A stretch of 55,820 nt of DNA from CAYZXL01 sp964482435 (lineage in GTDB: Bacteria; Auribacterota; JABMQX01). The stretch spans positions 1 through 55,820 of the forward strand of contig CAYZXL010000028.1 in the NCBI GenBank assembly GCA_964482435.1, given 5' to 3'. Under the pieces are notes generated by a model. That model was not told the origin of the DNA. It saw only the letters and a program-made list of their open reading frames with translations, and did no database searches. Shown piece by piece: positions 1 to 9,476 of this stretch. Every line of letters begins with the position of its first letter. Position 1 is the stretch's first letter. The position numbers and the translations under genes were made by a program.

Positions 1-276
1 TTCGACCCAAATCCCCCTCAAAAGGTGCGAAAAATCCCTTGTTCCTCAGAGCTGCAGATGTCGGGGTGGCTGCGAATCGGTGGCAGATTTGGAGCCTCGA
101 CCTGAGCTTTTCTCGTGGTCCCCCGCGGAACGCGGGGCGGGATTGATGTTGGGTCCCGCCTTCGGCGGGATTGACATGGGCAAGATGCCCATGCCACCAA
201 AATACAGCCGCACCCGCGGAGTTGGAAAAGCGTTGCATCGCCGCCAAGAACTTGAACGGCAGGTCTCTCAGAGCGG
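1..276. other. Left edge, no gene seen
   Basis: I see no convincing coding region here. Two short GC-rich hairpins lie at 121-137 (ccccgc/gcgggg arms) and 154-170 (tcccgc/gcggga arms), about 105-155 bases beyond the stop of the minus-strand DUF362 gene. Neither is followed by a T-run on either strand, so they are at best weak 3'-end structures for that transcript. Confidence 0.5.
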
Positions 277-1284
277 TCAGCTTTTCAGCTCGACGAGCTC
301 GATTTGTGCTGGGTCGGAGGTGCCCAGGCCCATCTTTGTGGCAAGCTCGATGTGCGTTATTGGCGGGCGAATCGGCCCTTCCATCGCCATCTTGTGGCGC
401 ATCGCCAGAATCTCTTTTGCGGCGATGGTGTCTATTGCGAGGGTGTCGGTGCTCGCCATCATCCCCGAGTAATTCCACATGTACGTCGGGCTGAAGGCCG
501 GTCCCTTGTCGCACTGGCCGCGGGCGCCGTCGAGGAGAATGAGGCGGGTTTTCTTTCGTATGGGGTCGAGGGCGTTGAGTTCTGCCACGCGCGAGCAGTT
601 CTCCGCGTGAAGGTCTCCGGGATTTGGAACAGTGCCCAGGTGGTTTTTTAACGAAGCAGTGATTCCGGCGATCTCGTGGTGCTTGAGGACCGGGACATTA
701 ATCAACGCGTCAACCTCGTCGGCGAGAATCTTGCTGATTTTGGTTTCCACGCCTCGGAGCTTGACGGGATAGACGTAGTCCTTTGTCGCGTAGCATTTCG
801 CCCCTTTCGACGAGTCGTTGAGCTTGAAGCCACACTTCTCAAGGTCGCCGTTGGAGCGGTCGAAGATAATGATTCGGGTCGGGTCAAAGCCAGCATCTGC
901 TATGCTCTCGACAATGACCTGCACAGTCTCCGGATTAGTCGTAACCGGCGGATACAGGCAGTTCACCTTGATGGCTATCCTCTCCTTCGACGAGAAAAGA
1001 GCCTTCCATGCATCAGAGGCCGACGCTTTGCCCGTCAGTTCGCAAACGAGGCGGTCCACCATTTTTCTCGCAACCGTCGAGTCAACTTTTCTGTCTTTGA
1101 AGTAAGCCGGGTCCTTTATCAGAATCACACGGCTTTCCCTGGCCTCCTCGGCGCCAAGGCCGGCTAAGGACGCGCCCACAACAGCGCTCAGTGTTCCCCT
1201 GATGAACGTTCTCCGCGAAACGCGCATTTCGTCGCGGGACTCAAGGTTGTTCATTGCTCTGGACTCGGGTCTCCTGTTTACCAT
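277..1284 (-). CDS. Tat-exported DUF362 domain protein
   Basis: This 335-residue protein begins with a twin-arginine signal (SRRTFIRG at residues 23-30, then a small hydrophobic stretch ending near GLGAEEA), so it is probably exported folded through Tat. The rest matches the DUF362 family: an early KVNCLYPP segment, then INVPVLKHHE and SLKNHLGTV. DUF362 domains often occur near iron-sulfur or redox genes and their chemistry is unknown; no ferredoxin motif is fused here. I chose the ATG at 1284 because GGAGGAG lies six bases upstream (complement of 1291-1297); an in-frame start at 1362 lacks such a site. The gene is divergent from the exported-redox operon that starts at 1.7 kb, so the two may share regulation, but that is a guess. 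Confidence 0.82.
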   Translation of the reverse strand: MVNRRPESRAMNNLESRDEMRVSRRTFIRGTLSAVVGASLAGLGAEEARESRVILIKDPAYFKDRKVDSTVARKMVDRLVCELTGKASASDAWKALFSSKERIAIKVNCLYPPVTTNPETVQVIVESIADAGFDPTRIIIFDRSNGDLEKCGFKLNDSSKGAKCYATKDYVYPVKLRGVETKISKILADEVDALINVPVLKHHEIAGITASLKNHLGTVPNPGDLHAENCSRVAELNALDPIRKKTRLILLDGARGQCDKGPAFSPTYMWNYSGMMASTDTLAIDTIAAKEILAMRHKMAMEGPIRPPITHIELATKMGLGTSDPAQIELVELKS

Positions 1285-1679
1285 CGGATGCTCCTCCGTT
1301 GTTTTCTGGCGTGTCTCTCTCCTGGTCGCCGGGAAGATGGCACGCCGAGTCTCTCGTGTCAAGGCGTTTATCGGCGTGGGATGTGCCCTCGAGAACGGTG
1401 GCTTTCACCGTCAGTTGCCGCTGAGGTAAACAGCCTCTTGACGCGGGTGCGATTTTGCTTAGAATGATACATGCACCGGTTCTTAAGTCCTGTCGAGGCA
1501 CGTCTGTTCAGGCCAGGGTCCTCCTGCGGAAATCTGCGATGCTCCCACGGGTGAAAGAGTTGGGCGCTGGACTGTGGCTCCTACTCAATGCCCAGGAGAG
1601 AGTGATTTCAGGCCCGCGGACGGTGCTGAGACGGCTGTGGCGAAGAAGTATCGTCTACGCTCTCATGGGCAAGCGCACG
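1285..1679. other. Divergent intergenic/leader region
   Basis: This 395-base stretch separates the DUF362 gene (minus) from the HzsA-like gene (plus). It holds the DUF362 ribosome site (1291-1297) and a good plus-strand promoter (1438-1465). It also contains a roughly 200-base leader in which the frame of the downstream gene stays open but reads as unlikely, Arg-rich sequence. I see no RNA gene or strong hairpin. Confidence 0.5.
1438..1465 (+). promoter_or_regulatory. Sigma70-like promoter for the six-gene operon
   Basis: The -35 box TTGACG (1438-1443) and -10 box TAGAAT (1460-1465) are separated by 16 bases, and each matches consensus at five of six positions. Transcription would start near 1472. 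That excludes the farthest upstream in-frame ATG (1455) of the next gene and leaves a leader of about 200 bases. Confidence 0.55.
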
Positions 1680-3725
1680 ATGCATCAGGAACATGTGAGG
1701 GTGGGCAGAAATTTGAGATGTTTCTCAGCCTTCATTTTGGTCGCCTTTGCGACGATTAATGTGCCTCCCGCGCGCGCTGGCGAGGAGCAAGGCGACGGGC
1801 CATTGCCCGCGCTCGTCTTCACCCAGGCGCCAGCCATACCGGAGCCAGACGTAGGCTGGGGTCTTCCCAGGTTCTTGCCCCCCGAGCGGAATCTCGCCGG
1901 GGCGCGAATCGTTTCGCTTGACTTTGCACACGGAGAGAAGGAGCCTCGGGTCCTCAGTCCGGAGTTTGCCTCGGCTTGCTCGCCGGTCGTTTCTTTTGAC
2001 GGCAAACGGATTGCTTTTGCGGGGAAGAGAGAGGCGAATTGTCCGTGGAACATCTGGGAGATGGACCCCGACGGACAGAACAAGCGGCGAATCATCGAGA
2101 GTTCGGTGGATTGTCTGATGCCCGCGTATTTGCCAAGCATTTACACTCTCGATAACACGACGCCGCGGGACCAGGTTGTCTTTGCAAGGCCTGCGGGCGG
2201 CGCCACAAACGAATGGGGCCCGGACCTCGCATGGTCTCTTTACACGTGCGAATTGAGCGGGCAGAATCTCCGGCGAATCACGTTCAACCTTAGCTCAGAG
2301 CTCGACCCGACGGTCCTTCCCGACGGCAGAGTTCTTTTCAGTAGCTGGCAGAATTATGGCGACAGGTATTATCCCACGGGCCTCTTTTCTTTTCTGACGG
2401 TCAACACCGACGGGACCGACCTTTTCCCATTTTACGGGAATCACGAGTTGCCGGTTTTGAAATCCGAGCCGGTGGTTGCCCCGAGCGGCTGGATTTACTT
2501 CATCGAGTCAGACGGATTTGACCAGCTCGGCGGCGGAAGAATCGGGGCGGTCAATCTACGGCGCAATTTGAAGTCACACACGGTCGTTGCCGACGATGCA
2601 GAAGGCTTCTTTTGCTCGCCGTGCCCTCTCCCGTCGGGGAAGCTTGTGGTTTCCCACAGAAGCAAGGAGAAAAACGCGACGTACGGGCTGTCCGAGCTTG
2701 AGCCGCAGACCGGGCAGATTCTCAGGAAGCTCTTTGACGATCCTGGCTGGCATGAGGTGGAAGCTGTGGCTCTGATCCCACGGGACCGACCGAAGGGACG
2801 GTCGAGCGTCGTCAACTACGAATTTAATACCGCCGACATTTATTGCTTGAACTGCTACATCTCCGACCGACCGGAGATGAAGGACGTTGCCTCTGGTTCC
2901 CTTGTGTCCTTAAGAGTAATCGAGGGGATTCCCCTTCGCGGACCCGCATTGGCGCCAGTGTCACCGGAAGGCGCCCGACCTTTCCTCGGGAGGATCTATT
3001 CCGGGACTCCCTTCGGTCCGCGGCGGATTTTGGGAGAAGTGCCGCTGTGCAGCGATGGCTCGTTCTATATTAAGGTGCCTGCTGAAACACCGCTCGCCTT
3101 TCAGCTTCTCGACGAAAACGGCATGGCGGTGGTCACGCATCGAAACTGGATGTGGGCGATGCCCAAGGAAGCTCGCGGCTGCATCGGCTGCCATGAGGAC
3201 AGAGAGTTGACTCCTCCCAATCGTTTACCCGAAGCCCTGAAGAGTCCCGGGCACGACCTTACGCTCCCGCCGGGGAAGCGCCGGACGGTTGACTTTCAAC
3301 ACGAGATTGCGCCCCTCATCAAATCGCGCTGTCTCCAATGCCACACCAGCAATCATCCGCGCCTCAACCTCAGCGACCTGGAGAGGCCGGCGGAGGGCGC
3401 ACCGTTTCCAGGCGCTTACGACCTTCTTGTTTCTCGGCCCGGAGGTGAGCGAGAAGGCTTGGCCGGGCGATACATAAAGCCAGGCAGCGCCAGGGACAGT
3501 CCTCTCCTCTGGAATCTATTTGGGAGGAGCGTGGGGAAAGCTGGCAGCGCTTTGGCTGACGAAACGCGTGCGGCGCTCATGCCGCCGGGGGCGCCGCTAA
3601 CCGAATCGGAACGCAAGCTTTTCATCGAATGGATTGACCTCGGTGCTCAGTGGAGCAATCGCCCGCCGCCAGAAGACATCGCGAAGGAGGAGGCGCCGGC
3701 CAAGCCCCCTGAGAAAGGAAAATGA
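1680..3725 (+). CDS. HzsA-related exported propeller diheme cytochrome
   Basis: This exported protein of about 681 residues has an N-terminal TolB/PD40-like propeller (blades such as NIWEMDPDGQNKRRI and LYTCELSGQNLRRIT), a middle beta domain, and a C-terminal part with two heme c sites, CIGCH (501-505) and CLQCH (551-555). This order matches the hydrazine synthase alpha-subunit-like family common in Planctomycetota. Most members are not hydrazine synthases, and no hzsB/C partner is present here. A signal peptide follows the start (hydrophobic FSAFILVAFATINV, then PARA). The start is uncertain: ATG 1665, ATG 1680 and GTG 1695 are all in frame, and only the GTG has a weak AGGA upstream. It is first in a tight six-gene operon; the next gene starts one base after its stop. 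Enzyme activity is unknown; electron transfer or substrate oxidation in the periplasm is inferred. Confidence 0.8.
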   Translation: MHQEHVRVGRNLRCFSAFILVAFATINVPPARAGEEQGDGPLPALVFTQAPAIPEPDVGWGLPRFLPPERNLAGARIVSLDFAHGEKEPRVLSPEFASACSPVVSFDGKRIAFAGKREANCPWNIWEMDPDGQNKRRIIESSVDCLMPAYLPSIYTLDNTTPRDQVVFARPAGGATNEWGPDLAWSLYTCELSGQNLRRITFNLSSELDPTVLPDGRVLFSSWQNYGDRYYPTGLFSFLTVNTDGTDLFPFYGNHELPVLKSEPVVAPSGWIYFIESDGFDQLGGGRIGAVNLRRNLKSHTVVADDAEGFFCSPCPLPSGKLVVSHRSKEKNATYGLSELEPQTGQILRKLFDDPGWHEVEAVALIPRDRPKGRSSVVNYEFNTADIYCLNCYISDRPEMKDVASGSLVSLRVIEGIPLRGPALAPVSPEGARPFLGRIYSGTPFGPRRILGEVPLCSDGSFYIKVPAETPLAFQLLDENGMAVVTHRNWMWAMPKEARGCIGCHEDRELTPPNRLPEALKSPGHDLTLPPGKRRTVDFQHEIAPLIKSRCLQCHTSNHPRLNLSDLERPAEGAPFPGAYDLLVSRPGGEREGLAGRYIKPGSARDSPLLWNLFGRSVGKAGSALADETRAALMPPGAPLTESERKLFIEWIDLGAQWSNRPPPEDIAKEEAPAKPPEKGK

Positions 3726-3726
3726 T

Positions 3727-5355
3727 ATGCTGAAGCTCTTTGTGGTTGGGTGTGTCGGTTTGACAATTGGACTTTGCGCAATAGCAGCTTCGGAAGGCGG
3801 CCTGCCAACTTTCACGGACGTAACGAAGGAAGCCGGAATAAGGTTTGTCCACAGCTTTGGCGACGATAAGCTTGATTCCATCGTCGAGACCACCGGTGCC
3901 GGGTGTGCTTTCTTCGACTACAATAACGACGGATACCTTGACATCTACCTGGTCAACGGCTGCTACCACCCGGTCGTCAGCCATCCGAGCGGACGACACC
4001 TTGCGGGAAAGCTCCGGAATGCCCTTTACCGGAATAATCGCGATGGAACCTTCACGGACGTTTCGCGGGAGGCAGGGGTTGACGACCCCGGGTTCGGGAT
4101 GGGCGCTTATGCGGCGGATTACGACAACGATGGCAATGTGGACCTTTTTGTGACCAACTATGGCCCGGACGTTCTTTACCACAACAACGGCGACGGCACG
4201 TTCAGCGACGTCAGCAAGAAAGCTGGCGTCAACAGCGACCTGTGGGGAGTGGGCGCGACGTGGCTCGACTACAACAACGACGGTTTTGTTGACCTGTTCG
4301 TCGGCAACTATCTGACCTACGATCCTGAATACCGCTACTACTATGCCGCCGACAACTTCCCCGGTCCCCTTTCCTACAAGGGGCAGCCGGACATTCTGTA
4401 TCGAAACAAAGGTGATGGCACGTTCGAGGACGTTACTCAGAAGGCCGGACTGTATAATCCCGAGGGTCGAGCAATGGGAGTAACCTCCGGCGATTTCGAC
4501 GACGACGGAGACATGGACATCTTCGTATGCAACGACGCCATGGAGAACTATTTCTATCTCAACAATGGAGATGGGACGTTCCGCGAGATAGCCCTTCTTT
4601 CTGGCACGGCGTTCGGGCAGAGCGGCGAGGCGACGTCCGCCATGGGGCCAGACTTCGGGGATATTGACCGCGACGGGCGGATGGACCTGGTTGTTCCCGA
4701 CCTGGGGTACTGCTGCGTTTACCGCAACCTTGGCAACCAGGTGTTTGAGGAAAGGAGCAACATCATGGGGGTCGCTTCCGTCGTCGGCCAATACGAGAGC
4801 TGGTCGGGCAACCTCTTCGACTATGACAACAATGGATACCTCGACCTTTTCATCGCGAACGGCAACCCTCATCGGCTCGAGGAGCAGGAGGACGTTCTGA
4901 TGCGCAATGACCGAGGGCGGAGGTTTGTTGACGTGTCCGCGAACTCCGGCGAATATTTTCACAGAAAGTACATCGGGCGGGGCGCTGCCGTGGGCGACTA
5001 TGACAATGACGGAGATATGGATATTCTCATTCTCAACCTGAATGGCCCGGCTATTCTTTTGCGAAACGATGGCGGAAACCGGAATCACTGGTTGACCATC
5101 CGGACGGTCGGCACGAAGAGGAACCGCTGCGGAATCGGCGCCAGAATTCGCCTTACCGCGGGCGGCTTGGTTCAAATCGCAGAAGTGAAATCCGGCTCGG
5201 GCTACCTTTCGACGAGCGACATGCGCGTGCACTTTGGCCTCGGCGACCAGGCCGAGGCGTCAAGGATAGAGATTCGTTGGCCGAGTGGCCGAGTGCAGGT
5301 CTTGACGGGCGCCAAGGCAGACCAGATTCTGACGGTCACAGAACCGGGAGAATAG
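3727..5355 (+). CDS. CRTAC1-family FG-GAP/VCBS protein with ASPIC/UnbV tail
   Basis: This exported protein of 542 residues has a short signal peptide (LKLFVVGCVGLTIGL) and seven calcium-binding-type repeats of the form DxDxDGxxDIFVxN, for example DYNNDGYLDIYLVN, DYDNDGNVDLFVTN and DFDDDGDMDIFVCN. It ends in an ASPIC/UnbV domain (near NRCGIGARIRL through HFGLGDQ to RIEIRWPSG). The fold is a seven-bladed integrin-like propeller. CRTAC1-like proteins are usually secreted or surface proteins of unknown ligand and often sit beside cytochromes and TPR proteins in PVC genomes. The start at 3727 has AAAGGA seven bases upstream and follows the previous stop by one base, which points to translational coupling. 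Confidence 0.9.
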   Translation: MLKLFVVGCVGLTIGLCAIAASEGGLPTFTDVTKEAGIRFVHSFGDDKLDSIVETTGAGCAFFDYNNDGYLDIYLVNGCYHPVVSHPSGRHLAGKLRNALYRNNRDGTFTDVSREAGVDDPGFGMGAYAADYDNDGNVDLFVTNYGPDVLYHNNGDGTFSDVSKKAGVNSDLWGVGATWLDYNNDGFVDLFVGNYLTYDPEYRYYYAADNFPGPLSYKGQPDILYRNKGDGTFEDVTQKAGLYNPEGRAMGVTSGDFDDDGDMDIFVCNDAMENYFYLNNGDGTFREIALLSGTAFGQSGEATSAMGPDFGDIDRDGRMDLVVPDLGYCCVYRNLGNQVFEERSNIMGVASVVGQYESWSGNLFDYDNNGYLDLFIANGNPHRLEEQEDVLMRNDRGRRFVDVSANSGEYFHRKYIGRGAAVGDYDNDGDMDILILNLNGPAILLRNDGGNRNHWLTIRTVGTKRNRCGIGARIRLTAGGLVQIAEVKSGSGYLSTSDMRVHFGLGDQAEASRIEIRWPSGRVQVLTGAKADQILTVTEPGE

Positions 5356-5367
5356 AAGAGAACGAAA

Positions 5368-8226
5368 ATGGCGAGGTGTTTAGCGATCGCCATCCTGATT
5401 TTTGCTGGAGCAGTCGTGATTCTCAGCCTGCCGGCTTGGGCACCCGAACGACCAAGGCCCCCGTTTTACGTCGGCGCCCGCGTTTGCATACCCTGTCATG
5501 GCGGCGGGAAGGGAAGCGACCAGTACAGCCTCTGGCGGCTCTCCGAGCATGCCAGGGCGTACGCGGCATTGAGCCTCCCGGAGACCTTTGAGATCGCCGA
5601 GATTTCGGGCGTGGATGTCCCTCCGCGAGAAAGCCCCATCTGCTTAGGGTGCCACGCGACTGCCTCCACCGCCGAGCCGTGGCAGCTTGACCCGACGTTC
5701 CATCGGGAAGACGGTGTACAGTGTGAGGGCTGTCATGGGCCGGCAAGCAACCACGTTGAAGCGATGCGCGCGGGGAAAACCACCTCTATCTCGATGCTTC
5801 CAATCCCCAGGGAGCAGGACTGCGTCGTTTGCCACCGGCTCAAGGATTCCCACAGGAAAGTCCTCAACAGCGGGCAGTTTGACTACCAGACGGCTCTTCG
5901 GGAGATCTCCCACACGGGCAGCCAACTCGTCATGCGCCCGTCTGCTCCGACGAGGCCGACGGAAACCAGGCCGTACCTCGTCGGCGTGAGGGTGTGCGCG
6001 CAGTGCCACTCTCAAGTCGAAACCGGCGACCAGTTTGCCCTCTGGATGCGTTCGGCTCATGCCGGCGCTTACGCGACTCTCGGGACTTCGCAGGCATGGG
6101 ATGCAGCAGCAAAAGTGGGCATTCAGGGAAATCCACAGGCGAACCTGCTTTGCTTACGGTGCCACGCAGCCAGCTTCGGGGAGCAGGTCTGGAGTTCGGG
6201 CGAGTCCTTTGAGGTCGAGGATGGCGTGCAGTGCGAATCGTGCCACGGCCCGGGCAGCGAATACTCCAGGGAGGCGATCATGCGCGATAAGCAAACTGCA
6301 ATTGCTGCCGGGCTTGAGATTCCCGACGAGAAAACGTGCCTGAGGTGCCACGATGCACAATGTCCGGTGCCCGCCGGGCACTTCGACTTCGCGGCCGCGA
6401 CGAACCTTGTTGCCCACCCACGAAAGTCCCTGAAGCCCCCGTCGGTCTCCATCAAGTACAAGACCCCGTTCAACGTAACGCTTTCCCGAGACGGGCGCTT
6501 GGGTTACGTTACATGCGAAGGGTCCGACTCCCTGGTCATAGTTGACCTTGAAGGTCGCAAGGTCGTTGGCGAGATCGAGGTGGGACATCAGCCGCACGGT
6601 GTTTGCCTCAACCCCGACAAGAGATTAGCCTATGTCACCAACCGGGGCTCCGACACGGTTTCAGTTGCGGACCTTATCAGTAAGAAAGTCGTGGCGACCA
6701 TCGCCGTGGGTGACGAGCCGCACGGAATCATTACCGACGCCTCCGGCGGTACAATTTACGTGGCGAACGCGGCGACCGGCGACGTATCGGTCATTGATGC
6801 CGAGAAGCTCGCCGAGGTCAAGCGACTCGCGGCAGGCCGCGGCCCCTGGGCGATTCAGCGCTCACCCGACGAAAAACTGCTCTACGTAACGAACAACTTG
6901 TCTCACTTCGTTGCTTTCCGCATCTCCTCGCTCTCGGAGGTGAGTGTGATAGATACCGAGAACAGCCGCGTGAGTAATCGGATGATGCTTCCAGATGCAA
7001 ACCTCGTTCAAGGAATTGATTTTTCTCTGGATGGGGAGTTCGCTCTCGTGACGCTGCTGCGAACGAAGAACATCGTGCCGATGACTCGCGTCATGCAGGG
7101 CTGGGTGATCACCAACGGACTCGGCATCCTCTGGAAAGACGGTCGAGTTGACCAGGCGCTCCTCGACGGGCCGAACGATTGTTTTGCCGACCCGACGGAC
7201 GTGGTAATCGCGCCGGATGGACGATTCGCCTATGTAACGGGCATGGGCGTCAATTCTGTCGCGGTAGTGGATTTGCAGAAGCTGAAAGGCATCTTGAAGA
7301 ACGCCACCCAGGAGGAGCGCGCCAACGTTATTCCAAACCATCTTGGCATCTCGACGGAGTACGTCGTCCGGCGCATCACGACCGGAAGGAATCCGCGAGG
7401 ACTGGTAATCTCTCCTGACGGGAAGTTCGTCTATGTGGCCGCTGCCCTTGACGACGCTCTTACTGTCATTGACACAACTCGGCAGAAAGTTGTGGGCACT
7501 ATTGAGCTCGGCGGACCGAAAGAAATCACTCAAACGCGATTCGGCCAGAGGCTTTTCCACAGTGCCGACATAACCTTCCAGAGGCAGTTCTCCTGTCATT
7601 CGTGTCATCCCGACGGTAACGTTGACGGTATCACCTACGACATCGAGCCGGACGGCATCGGCGTCAATCCCGTTGACAATCGTACCCTCCGCGGGATACT
7701 TGACACTCCACCCTTCAAATGGAGCGGGAAGAATCCTTCTTTGAGCCGGCAGTGCGGTCCGAGATTGGCTGTTTTCTTCACGCGGGTTGACCCTTTCACG
7801 CCGGAAGAGCTTTCTGCCCTTGACCGATACGTCACGACGATTCCTCGTCCTCCCAACCGCTATCGGCGCCCGGAAGGGCTAACGCCCGCGCAATCTCGCG
7901 GCAAGGCTATCTTCGAGCGCACAGTCACTAACGATGGGAGGCCCATTCCCCCGGAAGCGCGCTGCATAACCTGTCATCCCGCCCCTTACTACACTAACCT
8001 CCACAAATTCGATGTCGGGACGAAATCCTATCTCGACACGGAAGGAGCTTTCGACGTCCCCGAGCTTAACAACATCTATGAGGCGCCTCCTTACCTCCAC
8101 GACGGGCGCGCTGACACGCTCGAGGAAATCTGGACGAGGTACAACCCCAAAGACCAGCATGGTTACGTTAATGATATGACAAAGGACCAACTTAACGACC
8201 TTATCGAATATCTCCGAAGTCTATAG
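5368..8226 (+). CDS. Ten-heme cytochrome c / YVTN propeller / CcP-like fusion
   Basis: This 952-residue exported protein carries ten CXXCH heme c motifs. After a signal peptide come two duplicated tetraheme modules: hemes at Cys 40, 92, 119 and 152, then at Cys 210, 262, 289 and 324. Corresponding stretches match closely (EDGVQCEGCHG against EDGVQCESCHG; RVCIPCH against RVCAQCH). They resemble cytochrome c554-type tetraheme domains. Residues about 365-715 form a YVTN/NHL-like propeller (GYVTCEGSDS, AYVTNRGSDT, YVTNNLSHF, AYVTGMGVNS). The C-terminus, with hemes at Cys 743 and 866 and the motif LHDGRADTLEEIW, resembles diheme cytochrome c peroxidase/MauG proteins. It is third in the operon, 12 bases after its neighbour. 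Periplasmic or surface electron transfer is likely; the reaction is unknown. Confidence 0.88.
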   Translation: MARCLAIAILIFAGAVVILSLPAWAPERPRPPFYVGARVCIPCHGGGKGSDQYSLWRLSEHARAYAALSLPETFEIAEISGVDVPPRESPICLGCHATASTAEPWQLDPTFHREDGVQCEGCHGPASNHVEAMRAGKTTSISMLPIPREQDCVVCHRLKDSHRKVLNSGQFDYQTALREISHTGSQLVMRPSAPTRPTETRPYLVGVRVCAQCHSQVETGDQFALWMRSAHAGAYATLGTSQAWDAAAKVGIQGNPQANLLCLRCHAASFGEQVWSSGESFEVEDGVQCESCHGPGSEYSREAIMRDKQTAIAAGLEIPDEKTCLRCHDAQCPVPAGHFDFAAATNLVAHPRKSLKPPSVSIKYKTPFNVTLSRDGRLGYVTCEGSDSLVIVDLEGRKVVGEIEVGHQPHGVCLNPDKRLAYVTNRGSDTVSVADLISKKVVATIAVGDEPHGIITDASGGTIYVANAATGDVSVIDAEKLAEVKRLAAGRGPWAIQRSPDEKLLYVTNNLSHFVAFRISSLSEVSVIDTENSRVSNRMMLPDANLVQGIDFSLDGEFALVTLLRTKNIVPMTRVMQGWVITNGLGILWKDGRVDQALLDGPNDCFADPTDVVIAPDGRFAYVTGMGVNSVAVVDLQKLKGILKNATQEERANVIPNHLGISTEYVVRRITTGRNPRGLVISPDGKFVYVAAALDDALTVIDTTRQKVVGTIELGGPKEITQTRFGQRLFHSADITFQRQFSCHSCHPDGNVDGITYDIEPDGIGVNPVDNRTLRGILDTPPFKWSGKNPSLSRQCGPRLAVFFTRVDPFTPEELSALDRYVTTIPRPPNRYRRPEGLTPAQSRGKAIFERTVTNDGRPIPPEARCITCHPAPYYTNLHKFDVGTKSYLDTEGAFDVPELNNIYEAPPYLHDGRADTLEEIWTRYNPKDQHGYVNDMTKDQLNDLIEYLRSL

Positions 8227-8236
8227 GAGAGGAGCG

Positions 8237-9472
8237 ATGAAGCGATTACTCAGGTTGCCCATTGGAATCGTTCTCGGCGTGCCCGCTCTGATTGCGTTTG
8301 CGGCTGAAGGGCCGCCGAAGGAAAGTCCGCCCACTGGCTTGCCGTTCGTGTATGAGAACTGGGAGGTGTTTACCACGGAGAACACAAAGGGTGGACTTCC
8401 CAACGACCACATCTTCTCTTTGAGGGCTGACGGCCCCCGTCTGTGGATCGGCACGGAAGACGGACTCGTGTGTTACCAGGATGGAAAATTCAAGAACTGG
8501 AACAAAAAGGACGGTCTGCCCTGGCAGGTCATCACCGGCATTGACGTCAGCCCCCAGACCGGCGACGTCTGGCTGGCTCTTTTCGGCGGCGGATTGTGCC
8601 GCTTCAGCGGTGGGCGATTTGAACTGTTCAACCAATTCAACAGCGGCCTTGCCAACGACGTAGTTTACGGCGTCGCCGTTCAGGACAACGTCGTTTGGGC
8701 CGCTACAACCGCTGGCGCGAGCAGCTACGACACAGTCACGCGGGAATGGAAAATCTACACCGAGAAAAATGCCCCCATGGAAGAAATCTGGTGCTACAAC
8801 GTCTGTCAGGGTGATGGCAGGGTCTATCTGGCGGTCTGGGGAGGAGGCGTCCTGGAATGGGATGTCAAGTCGCAGCGATGGAAAGCATACCTCGACCCTG
8901 ACGGCGAGATGGAAATTGACCTGTATCGTGACGATGGGTTGATTCACATCATCACCACAGCCGTTTCGTACGATTCGGGAATTTTGTGGGTTTCAACCTA
9001 CTTTGGGGTGAGCCGATACGATGGGAGGCACTGGCGAGGGTACATGGACCACGACAGTGGCCTCATCAGCACTTTCGTGAATTTCATAAAGTCGCGGGAT
9101 CAGGAAGGGTGGTCCTGCACGGACAAGGGGTTGTCGGCGATGGTGGATTTCCCAACGGATACGTGGGTGACCTACACAAGGAACGAGAAAGATAACGACG
9201 GAACTGCCGTCATTTCACGCGGAAAGCAAATCGTCAAAACCGTGCCGACAAAAGGCGCGATTCCAAACAATTTTGTGATTTGCGTCGAGTTTCAGGGGGA
9301 CGATGTTTGGGCCGGAACCTCCAAAGGTCTGGCCCGCGGGATCGGTAAAGGACGCTGGGTCGGACTAAAAGAGGAACGCGAAAAAATCGCCGCGCCCACG
9401 GAGCATCCCGCCCCAACGGCTCCTTCTCCGCTGGCCGCCTCTGAACTCGAAGGCAAGAATTATAAGGAGTAG
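8237..9472 (+). CDS. Exported two-component-regulator-type propeller protein
   Basis: This 411-residue protein has a signal peptide (RLLRLPIGIVLGVPALIAFA) and then repeated short blades of the Reg_prop type: RLWIGTEDGLVCY, DVWLALFGGGLCRF, VVWAATTAGASSY, ILWVSTYFGVSRY and DVWAGTSKGLARG. Such propellers usually form the periplasmic sensor half of hybrid kinases; here there is no membrane segment or kinase, so it is a stand-alone propeller. Spacing to the upstream gene is 10 bases and to the downstream gene 4 bases, with a good AGGAG site before its ATG. It may be a binding or assembly partner of the multiheme proteins; this is inference from position only. Confidence 0.78.
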   Translation: MKRLLRLPIGIVLGVPALIAFAAEGPPKESPPTGLPFVYENWEVFTTENTKGGLPNDHIFSLRADGPRLWIGTEDGLVCYQDGKFKNWNKKDGLPWQVITGIDVSPQTGDVWLALFGGGLCRFSGGRFELFNQFNSGLANDVVYGVAVQDNVVWAATTAGASSYDTVTREWKIYTEKNAPMEEIWCYNVCQGDGRVYLAVWGGGVLEWDVKSQRWKAYLDPDGEMEIDLYRDDGLIHIITTAVSYDSGILWVSTYFGVSRYDGRHWRGYMDHDSGLISTFVNFIKSRDQEGWSCTDKGLSAMVDFPTDTWVTYTRNEKDNDGTAVISRGKQIVKTVPTKGAIPNNFVICVEFQGDDVWAGTSKGLARGIGKGRWVGLKEEREKIAAPTEHPAPTAPSPLAASELEGKNYKE

Positions 9473-9476
9473 TCCA

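Noticed and set aside
1680..3725. Calling the first operon gene a true hydrazine synthase subunit
   Set aside because: The middle-domain relation is family-wide in Planctomycetota; hzsB/hzsC and other anammox genes are absent, so the activity cannot be claimed.
3622..5232. A 536-codon open frame on the minus strand opposite the CRTAC1-type gene
   Set aside because: It mirrors the Asp/Gly-rich repeats of the real gene, gives a Val/Ala/Ile-rich sequence with no start signal, and resembles no family.
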